From positions 1 through 11,036 of the forward strand of contig JANXLW010000223.1 of assembly GCA_025354965.1 (NCBI GenBank): a stretch of DNA of 11,036 nt. Direction: 5' to 3'. This DNA comes from Betaproteobacteria bacterium. Its GTDB lineage: Bacteria > Pseudomonadota > Gammaproteobacteria > Burkholderiales > Burkholderiaceae_C. The stretch's first letter is position 1. Each line of letters opens with the position of its first letter. The notes below the pieces were generated by a model. That model was not told the DNA's origin, searched no databases, and saw only the letters and a list, made by a program, of their open reading frames with translations. Position numbers and translations under genes: made by a program. Below, piece by piece: positions 5,969 through 11,036 of this stretch.

Positions 5969-6375
5969 GGGCCCTTGGACACCCGCTCGGCATATTTGTT
6001 AAATCGCAACGCCCTGGCCTCCAGCGATATGCGCCGCCAGATCTGGCGCTTTTCAGCCGGTCGCATTTGCGTCCATAGCTGCACCTCGGAAAAACTGCGT
6101 CCACAGCCTTTGCATTCCTGGTCCCCCTGACTGGTGGAACAGATCGCAATGCAGGGCGTGTCTGGCGTTGTGCCATACCAGGCCAACCAGGCCAGCATGG
6201 CATCGAGTGAAATCGAGAATTCCTCAGTTTCCAACTCGCGCCGGAACACCATTCGTGCGTAGACCTCGGCCAGGGCACTGGTTTCAGGTGCCAGCGAACT
6301 GTCGGCGCTGGCTGGCTTTTTGTCACGCCAGTAGTTGATGGCCGACTCGATGTCGGTGATATGAATACCTGCCAT
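5899..6375 (-). CDS. DUF3717 plus DUF1289 two-domain protein
   Basis: The 158 residues divide into an N-terminal helical DUF3717-like part (about 3-65: ITDIESAINYWR, then ETSALAEVYARMVF) and a DUF1289-like cysteine module (about 73-118: PCIAICSTSQGDQECKGCGR with C75, C79, C88 and C91, then a conserved FSEVQLWTQMRPAEKRQIWRR stretch split over 95-115). The four cysteines suggest a bound metal. Neither family has a known function. The last 20 or so residues (after KGPYF) are encoded by DNA that overlaps the end of yaeQ on the other strand and look unconserved, so the ancestral stop may have been earlier. The ATG at 6375 lies 38 bp from the divergent PF04020 gene. Confidence 0.8.
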   Translation of the reverse strand: MAGIHITDIESAINYWRDKKPASADSSLAPETSALAEVYARMVFRRELETEEFSISLDAMLAWLAWYGTTPDTPCIAICSTSQGDQECKGCGRSFSEVQLWTQMRPAEKRQIWRRISLEARALRFNKYAERVSKGPYFQRSGSMSTLSEPSPSINTPS

Positions 6376-6384
6376 GGGGCACGG

Positions 6385-6407
6385 ATCATAGCCCGAAGTG
6401 CTATTCT
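6385..6407. promoter_or_regulatory. Back-to-back -10-like hexamers in a 38-bp divergent gap
   Basis: On the minus strand TATGAT (6390-6385) precedes the DUF3717/DUF1289 ATG by nine bases. On the plus strand TATTCT (6402-6407) precedes the PF04020 gene ATG by six bases. Both would give transcripts with almost no leader. The -35 regions would have to lie near or inside the opposite gene and are not well conserved, so this is suggestive only. Confidence 0.3.
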
Positions 6408-6413
6408 TGAGTC

Positions 6414-6764
6414 ATGAAAACTATTGTCAAATGGCTGCTCAGCGCCGCCGCCCTGCTGGCCGTTGCCTATCTCTACAGTGGCGTGCAGGTCACCAGCTTC
6501 ACAGCGGCGCTGATTGCCGCCTTCGTCATCGGGCTTTTCAACATGATTTTGCGGCCAATTCTCGTCGTGCTGACGCTGCCGGTCACTGTACTAACTCTGG
6601 GGCTATTTCTGTTTGTCATCAATGCCCTGATGTTCTGGGCCGCGGCCGGCGTACTGGATGGGTTTCATGTGCGCGGCTTTGGCGCGGCGCTGCTGGGTTC
6701 GCTGATTTATTCGGCGTTTGGCATCATCATCGATTCAGCGATCGAGCGACTGTTCCTTAAGTAG
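6414..6764 (+). CDS. Small four-helix membrane protein, PF04020 (phage holin 4 superfamily, YvlD-like)
   Basis: The 116-residue protein has four hydrophobic segments (about 5-21, 28-46, 52-78 and 88-107) and the family core GLFNMILRPILVVLTLPVTVL (split over 40-60), with N43, R47 and P48 in the loop after the second helix. The family is annotated in databases as a holin because of distant similarity, but such genes are common on bacterial chromosomes away from prophages, and no lysis genes are nearby. Its role is unknown. It would sit in the inner membrane. The last 30 bp overlap the end of the convergent M48 protease gene. Confidence 0.88.
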   Translation: MKTIVKWLLSAAALLAVAYLYSGVQVTSFTAALIAAFVIGLFNMILRPILVVLTLPVTVLTLGLFLFVINALMFWAAAGVLDGFHVRGFGAALLGSLIYSAFGIIIDSAIERLFLK

Positions 6765-8381
6765 CAGTTCTACCTGGCGGCGCCGGGTGTCGATAATCGA
6801 TGCCTCGATGTGGTCGGCGGCCGGATTGCCGACACTGCCTTTGCGCGACAGCTCTTGCGCCGCCCTGAAGCGATCCAGCGCCGCGGCGTAGTCCAGCCGT
6901 GCCACCTGCGTCTCGGCGTCGGCACGGATGGCACTCAGCATTTGCCCCCGAGTCGCATAAAGACTGGAGAGCAACTGCCAAGCCTGTGCATCGTGCGGCT
7001 TTGCCGCGACCCAAACTTGCAGGCGTTGCGCAACGGCGCGGGCTTGTTCCCCGTGACCCGCTTGCGTGGCGACCTGCGCCGCCAAAAACAACTCGGGACG
7101 CAGTTCCGAAGGCGACACCGTGATGGCATTCAATAGTGTCGCAGCAGCTGGCGGGTCCGCCGCCGCCAAGGCAACTTCAACTTCCAGCAAATGGGACAAG
7201 CGGGCTGCGCGGGCGTCGGAATGCACCAACTCCGCCATGCGACTCAGAGAGTCCTTGGCGCCGGAAAAATCACGCAACTGAACGGCGGCGAGGGTCGCAC
7301 CATACAACACCCCGGCCTGACGCGCAGTACCTAAAGTAACCAACTGGGTGGTGACAGCCTCCGACGCAATGGCCCGCAAAGCGTCCACACCAGGGTTGGA
7401 CAACACGCGTGCCCGGGCGGCGATCATGGCATGTTCAATCGACGGCACGGTGCTGGTCGCGCTCGGCACAACCAGTGCAACCCGCGACTGCATGTCAGCG
7501 ATCCTCTCTGTGGTCAACGGGTGACTTCGCAGGTAGGGGTAGGCGCCATTGTCATTGAGCCGGGAGGCCTGCTGCAACTTGTCGAACATCGACACAAAAC
7601 CCTGCGCATCAAAGCCGGCTTGGGTCATCACCCCAAAACCCACGCGGTCGGCCTCGCGCTCCCTGTCGCGCGTGAAATTGAGCTGATTCTGGGCTGCAAC
7701 CGCCTGCCCGCCGACGATCAGTGCGCTGCCGGCATCCGGACTCTTGCTGGCGGCCAGAGCGCCCAGAATCATGGCACCAATCATCCATGGTGTCTGCTGA
7801 CTCTGTTTCGCAATCAGACGCGAAATGTGGCGTTGTGTGACGTGACTGAGTTCATGCCCCAACACCGAGGCCAGTTCGTCCCGGCTGCCAACCACCGCAA
7901 TCAAGCCGAGATGGACACCAAAATAACCACCAGGCAGGGCAAAAGCATTGACCGTGCGGTCGCGTCCCAGCATGATTTCCCAGGCAAATCGCTCATCGAG
8001 CTCGCTGGATAGATCGCCCCGCGCACGTGCTGCTTCCAGCAGGGGTTGCCAGATACCCTGCACATATTCGGCCAACACCGGGTCGTCAATATAGTCCGGG
8101 TCCCGGTAGATCTCGCGGGCGATACGCTGACCCAGGCGCCGTTCGGCGCTACTGGTCAGTTCGCTGCCGTCACCCAGCGTTGGTAATTGGCGAGACGATT
8201 GCGGGCTCTTCTGTCCGGGTAGTGCAACGTCGGACTGGGCCTGCAACGGTGCGTGCCCGAGCGCGCCTATCGCCGTCAACACAATGGCCACCTTCACCCG
8301 GTTTGCGATGACAGGAAATCGAGTTGATCTAAAAAAATAGCTCAAAGTAAATTTCGCATGACTGAAAGCGCTCTGCTCCAT
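6735..8381 (-). CDS. bepA: BepA-like periplasmic M48 metalloprotease with TPR region
   Basis: BepA family proteins degrade or chaperone outer-membrane proteins such as LptD during assembly. From the ATG at 8381 the protein has 548 residues, longer than E. coli BepA (487). A long n-region leads to the hydrophobic stretch VAIVLTAIGALGHAPLQA, probably a signal peptide cleaved after LQA (about residue 48). The peptidase domain carries HELSH (H176, E177, H180), the third zinc ligand E241 in REREADR (the ExxxD pattern) and H287 in RSHPLTTERI, matching the BepA His-switch position. Helical repeats of TPR type fill roughly 310-545. The start is uncertain: the frame opens earlier at a TTG (8435), and a GTG just before the hydrophobic stretch is also possible. 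The gene is divergent from moaC and overlaps the PF04020 gene by 30 bp. I place it as BepA-like; the LoiP type lacks the TPR part. Confidence 0.9.
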   Translation of the reverse strand: MEQSAFSHAKFTLSYFFRSTRFPVIANRVKVAIVLTAIGALGHAPLQAQSDVALPGQKSPQSSRQLPTLGDGSELTSSAERRLGQRIAREIYRDPDYIDDPVLAEYVQGIWQPLLEAARARGDLSSELDERFAWEIMLGRDRTVNAFALPGGYFGVHLGLIAVVGSRDELASVLGHELSHVTQRHISRLIAKQSQQTPWMIGAMILGALAASKSPDAGSALIVGGQAVAAQNQLNFTRDREREADRVGFGVMTQAGFDAQGFVSMFDKLQQASRLNDNGAYPYLRSHPLTTERIADMQSRVALVVPSATSTVPSIEHAMIAARARVLSNPGVDALRAIASEAVTTQLVTLGTARQAGVLYGATLAAVQLRDFSGAKDSLSRMAELVHSDARAARLSHLLEVEVALAAADPPAAATLLNAITVSPSELRPELFLAAQVATQAGHGEQARAVAQRLQVWVAAKPHDAQAWQLLSSLYATRGQMLSAIRADAETQVARLDYAAALDRFRAAQELSRKGSVGNPAADHIEASIIDTRRRQVELLLKEQSLDR

Positions 8382-8441
8382 AAGGGGCAACCTGTGTTGG
8401 CATGATCGTATGATGCGGGTCCAATGTGAAGGCAATGTAAA

Positions 8442-8455
8442 TTGGCGACTGCCAA
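8442..8455. promoter_or_regulatory. Small dyad in the bepA/moaC divergent gap
   Basis: TTGGC-GACT-GCCAA is a perfect 5-bp inverted repeat located 28 bp before the moaC ATG in the 102-bp gap between the two divergent genes. It is too short to be firm evidence of an operator. Confidence 0.2.
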
Positions 8456-8483
8456 GGATTGTTCAACTGTAACGAATTTCCTT

Positions 8484-8972
8484 ATGAATCCTCTCACCCA
8501 TTTTGACTCCCAGGGCCAAGCCCACATGGTGGATGTCGCCGGCAAGAGCAGCACACACCGCATTGCGGTAGCCGGGGGCCGCATTGAAATGCAGCCCGCA
8601 ACGCTGACCATCATCGAGGCGGGTAACGCAAAAAAGGGCGACGTACTGGGTATCGCGCGCGTCGCCGGCATCATGGCAGCGAAAAAAACCGGCGACCTGA
8701 TTCCCCTGTGCCACCCGCTCGCGCTGACCCGCATTGCGATTGATTTTGAAATCGTTCGCCAACATGAATCGATGACTAGCGGCATATTTTGCAAGGCAAC
8801 GGTAGAGACCGTCGGCCCGACCGGCGTCGAGATGGAGGCCCTGACCGCGGTGCAAGTGGCGCTGCTCACCATTTACGATATGTGCAAGGCGGTGGACCGC
8901 GGCATGACCATCACCGACGTCAAGCTGCTGGAAAAACATGGCGGCAAGTCGGGTAGTTTCAGGGTGGAGTAA
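8484..8972 (+). CDS. moaC: Cyclic pyranopterin monophosphate synthase
   Basis: MoaC converts the MoaA product (3',8-cyclo-GTP) to cyclic pyranopterin monophosphate in molybdenum cofactor synthesis. It is a cytosolic hexamer. The 162-residue frame from ATG 8484 matches the family length. It shows N48-A-K-K51 with the active-site lysine, KKTGDLIPLCHPL (67-79), TGVEMEALTAVQVALLTIYDMCKA (split over 113-136) with D132 and K135 at the known catalytic spacing, and the C-terminal KSGSFR. An upstream TTG at 8442 keeps the frame open, but MNPLTHFD is the family-like start. It stands alone, without other moa genes. Its final 14 bp overlap the end of the convergent ligase gene. Confidence 0.97.
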   Translation: MNPLTHFDSQGQAHMVDVAGKSSTHRIAVAGGRIEMQPATLTIIEAGNAKKGDVLGIARVAGIMAAKKTGDLIPLCHPLALTRIAIDFEIVRQHESMTSGIFCKATVETVGPTGVEMEALTAVQVALLTIYDMCKAVDRGMTITDVKLLEKHGGKSGSFRVE

Positions 8973-10488
8973 CCATCCCTTGATGGCTGTCTCTTGACCC
9001 GTGTTGCGCGGCCCACTGTGCATAACTTTCGGGAAATGCGGCCTGGTAGCGAACCCGGTAAAACTGCGCCTCGTCGTCATGCCCCAGCAGCGTGGCACTC
9101 TCGATACATTTTTCAACCACGCTTGCCTCCGGTGAAAAGTGCAACAAGTCAGTCGCCAGTTGATGGATGTGCGCCGCATTGTCACGCGTCAGCGGGGTAG
9201 TGGTGAGTACGGCAAAACGCACTGAATTCTGAAACAGCCACGAGTCCTTGATCTTCTCCAGGGTGTTGTCGCGGTACGCATCGGAACGCAATGGAGGGCT
9301 CAGGTAGATCTGGCTGATGCGGTGATAGTCCCAGCCGGCGTAGGCAACGATGGCCACAATCAATGCGGCTGCCAGTGCCGACAGACCGGTGGTCCACCAT
9401 CCGACACCGTCTGACCTTGCGGCCGGCCGATCAGGCGCTCGCCACAACAGCCAGAGACTCAAACCAAACGCCACCTGGAACGGCCCATACCACAGCGGAT
9501 ATTCCAGCATGCTGTGCAACAAAATGACGGCCAGCACGGTCCACGCCAGTCGGCGGGTAGCGTCTCGCTCAAGCCAGGGCTTGGCCCGCCATACCAGCCA
9601 CGCAGCGCCAACGCACAGCGCCAACGCCAGCGGCACGCCCAGTTCTACCGCCAGATGCAAGGGCAGGTTATGCGCGTTGTCCAAAATGTCGCAAAAACGT
9701 GCGCCCGGATAAAGCGTGATGAAATGCGCGTAATCGAGCTCGCCCCAGCCCCAACCCAACCAGGGTTTCTGGGCAATCAGCTGCAACACATTGGCCCACA
9801 GGGTCAAGCGACTGCCGCATTGCGAGTCGCCGTCATGCAAGCGCACCAGGATCCCGGTGGCATGCGGGTTCAGTCCCGCCAATACCGGCAACGCCAAGGC
9901 GGCAACACCGTAAGCCAGTAACGCCGCCAGCACGACCCGACGTTGGGCCAACTGGCGCCAACCGCCCCACATCAAAGTCAAGCTCGTCAGCAGCACAAGC
10001 TGCACCAGTCCGGTACGCGATGACGAAGCCGCGTTGCCCACGGCCAGCAGAGCTGCTGCCACCATGCAAAGAACACCTGGCCAGTGGCGCCGGGTCAAAT
10101 GCGCCACCCACCACAACAAGGCCGCCAAACCGATGTTGGTCAGCGTCGCAAACTGGTTGCGCTGACGAAGATTGGCGAAGGCCTCGCCAACGCTGGTACT
10201 GTTGACCCAGGGTCCAAACAGGGCGGTCGCGCCAAAATACTGGAGCAGGCCGATCAGCGAGCTCAGCAGCGCAGCCGCCAACCAGGCTGAGGCGGCGACA
10301 TCAGCCAGGCGCCCGCGTGGGGCCAGCAGCAAAAAAAAAGCCAGACTCCAAAGCGTAAACAACCACTGCACAACGGACGGTGAAGGTCCATATGAAAACG
10401 GATTGAGCCAGGGCAACGCTATGAAAAAGAAAGCGGCAACCGACTGCACAGGGGCAAGGGTGCGCGTATGACCGGCGCCGACACTCAC
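8959..10488 (-). CDS. PglL/Wzy_C-type O-antigen ligase or O-oligosaccharyltransferase
   Basis: This 509-residue inner-membrane protein has about ten or more hydrophobic segments between residues 16 and 385, then a soluble C-terminal tail (about 386-509). Marks of the PglL/WaaL group are NLRQRNQFATL (106-116), an SR-LW segment with R227, KPWLGWGWGELDYAHF (241-256), a large periplasmic-loop motif DNAHNLPLHLAVELG with H273 and H278, and HSMLEYPLWYGPF (325-337). The QRNQFA and HSMLEYPLW motifs favour PglL-type enzymes, which transfer lipid-linked glycans to proteins, over WaaL, which transfers O-antigen to lipid A core; sequence alone cannot settle this. The GTG start at 10488 follows the stop codon of the gloC-like gene with no gap, so translation is probably coupled. 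No glycan-assembly gene is in the window. Confidence 0.87.
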   Translation of the reverse strand: MSVGAGHTRTLAPVQSVAAFFFIALPWLNPFSYGPSPSVVQWLFTLWSLAFFLLLAPRGRLADVAASAWLAAALLSSLIGLLQYFGATALFGPWVNSTSVGEAFANLRQRNQFATLTNIGLAALLWWVAHLTRRHWPGVLCMVAAALLAVGNAASSSRTGLVQLVLLTSLTLMWGGWRQLAQRRVVLAALLAYGVAALALPVLAGLNPHATGILVRLHDGDSQCGSRLTLWANVLQLIAQKPWLGWGWGELDYAHFITLYPGARFCDILDNAHNLPLHLAVELGVPLALALCVGAAWLVWRAKPWLERDATRRLAWTVLAVILLHSMLEYPLWYGPFQVAFGLSLWLLWRAPDRPAARSDGVGWWTTGLSALAAALIVAIVAYAGWDYHRISQIYLSPPLRSDAYRDNTLEKIKDSWLFQNSVRFAVLTTTPLTRDNAAHIHQLATDLLHFSPEASVVEKCIESATLLGHDDEAQFYRVRYQAAFPESYAQWAAQHGSRDSHQGMVTPP

Positions 10489-11036
10489 TTAAGTGCCACC
10501 AACATACGCGTTGCTGCGCCGTTCATGCCCGAAGGTGCTCTGCGGTCCGTGGCCGGGGATAAACACGGTGGCGTCGCCCATCGGCCACAAGCGCTCGACG
10601 ATGCTGGCAATCAGCGTGGCGTGATCACCCTGCGGCAGATCGGTGCGACCGATCGAGCCGGCAAACAGCACATCGCCGACAAAAGCGCGACCAATGTCCG
10701 GCGAATAAAACACCACATGACCCGGTGTGTGGCCAGGACAGTGGCGCACATTCAATGTGCAATGGCCCAGCGTGACCGTGTCAGCGTCAAACAACCAGCG
10801 CGTGGGTGTGAAAGTGTCCGCGTGGGGAAACCCAAACATGCGAGCCTGTGCGCTCAAGCCATCAATCCAGAATTGATCCGCCGGATGCGGGCCAACAATC
10901 GGCAGCTTGAGACTCGAGGCCAACTCAGCGGCACCGCCCGCATGATCAATGTGGGCATGGGTTAGCCAGATCTGCGTCAGAGTCAGCCCGCGGCGCCTGA
11001 CTTCTGTGAGCAACACGTCAAGGTCCCCGCCGGGGT
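10489..11036 (-). CDS. gloC: Metallo-beta-lactamase-fold hydrolase, glyoxalase II type (GloC/YcbL-like), 5' end outside window
   Basis: The frame is open to the window edge (the first complete codon reads P of PGGDLDVLL), so the N-terminus is missing. The 181 visible residues hold THAHIDHAGG (metal ligands H26, H28, D30, H31), CPGHTPGHVVFY (H102), FVGDVLFAGSIGRTDLPQGD (D121) and FIPGHGPQSTFGHER (H162), the complete binuclear metal site. The GRTDLPQGD and PGHGPQSTFGHER stretches are closest to E. coli YcbL (GloC), a short type-II glyoxalase II that hydrolyses S-lactoylglutathione to lactate and glutathione. That substrate is inferred. A GTG at 11014 is only an internal codon. The stop TAA is directly followed by the GTG of the ligase gene. 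Confidence 0.92.
   Translation of the reverse strand, partial: PGGDLDVLLTEVRRRGLTLTQIWLTHAHIDHAGGAAELASSLKLPIVGPHPADQFWIDGLSAQARMFGFPHADTFTPTRWLFDADTVTLGHCTLNVRHCPGHTPGHVVFYSPDIGRAFVGDVLFAGSIGRTDLPQGDHATLIASIVERLWPMGDATVFIPGHGPQSTFGHERRSNAYVGGT

Noticed and set aside
6414..6764. Reading the PF04020 gene as a phage holin and the region as a prophage
   Set aside because: The database name is historical; no endolysin, tail or capsid genes surround it, and its neighbours are housekeeping genes.
8463..9185. Minus-strand open frame of 240 codons across moaC
   Set aside because: It overlaps moaC fully and then the ligase gene in a different frame; no domain is visible.
10489..11036. Antibiotic-resistance beta-lactamase
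   Set aside because: The metal motifs are those of the shared fold, but GRTDLPQGD and PGHGPQSTFGHER point to the GloC/YcbL glyoxalase II group.
1..11036. CRISPR array, toxin-antitoxin pair, restriction-modification or other defence system
   Set aside because: No regularly spaced repeats, no small gene pair of that type and no methylase or nuclease motifs were seen on either strand.

Overview
The window looks like chromosomal DNA of a betaproteobacterium, most likely Burkholderiales/Comamonadaceae (Rhodoferax- or Polaromonas-like). That placement is inferred from GC-rich coding, the flavour of the proteins (YaeQ, a DUF3717/DUF1289 protein, a PglL-type ligase, a BepA-like M48 protease, a lone RfaE2) and gene spacing. 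No database search was possible.

Layout. (1) Positions 1 to about 2340 are the right-hand end of an integrative element. It holds the 3' part of an IS5-family insertion sequence whose transposase frame is broken or programmed to shift at a G5A6 run, and a complete tyrosine integrase on the minus strand. Upstream of the integrase is a short AT-rich control and attachment region with repeats, a dyad and a well-spaced promoter candidate. (2) The element ends in the anticodon arm of a tRNA gene with anticodon CAT. Only the 3' half of the tRNA (2334-2381, ending in CCA) lies here, and its 5' half is not in the window. It is followed by a strong 17-bp hairpin terminator. (3) From 2427 onward the DNA is ordinary chromosome. 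In order it carries rfaE2 (LPS heptose nucleotide), a tiny zinc-ribbon protein and a glutathione S-transferase, all on the minus strand. Then come purB and yaeQ (plus), a DUF3717+DUF1289 protein (minus), a PF04020 small membrane protein (plus), a BepA-like periplasmic metalloprotease (minus), moaC (plus), a PglL/Wzy_C-type O-oligosaccharyltransferase (minus), and a GloC/YcbL-type glyoxalase II cut by the right edge of the window (minus).

How the genes relate. Several chromosomal products concern the envelope: rfaE2 for LPS inner core, the BepA-like protease for outer-membrane protein quality control, and the PglL-like ligase for glycan transfer in the periplasm. The others are metabolic housekeeping (purB, moaC, gloC, GST). 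gloC and the ligase gene are joined stop-to-start and probably co-translated. All three convergent gene pairs overlap at their 3' ends (70, 30 and 14 bp), leaving no room for conventional terminators between them.

I did not find a convincing previously undescribed multi-gene system. The most informative structures are the tRNA-disrupting integration junction with its regulatory repeats, the IS transposase frame change, the small orphan zinc-ribbon gene, the two-domain DUF3717/DUF1289 gene and -10-like hexamers sitting so close to ATG codons that leaderless mRNAs are possible.
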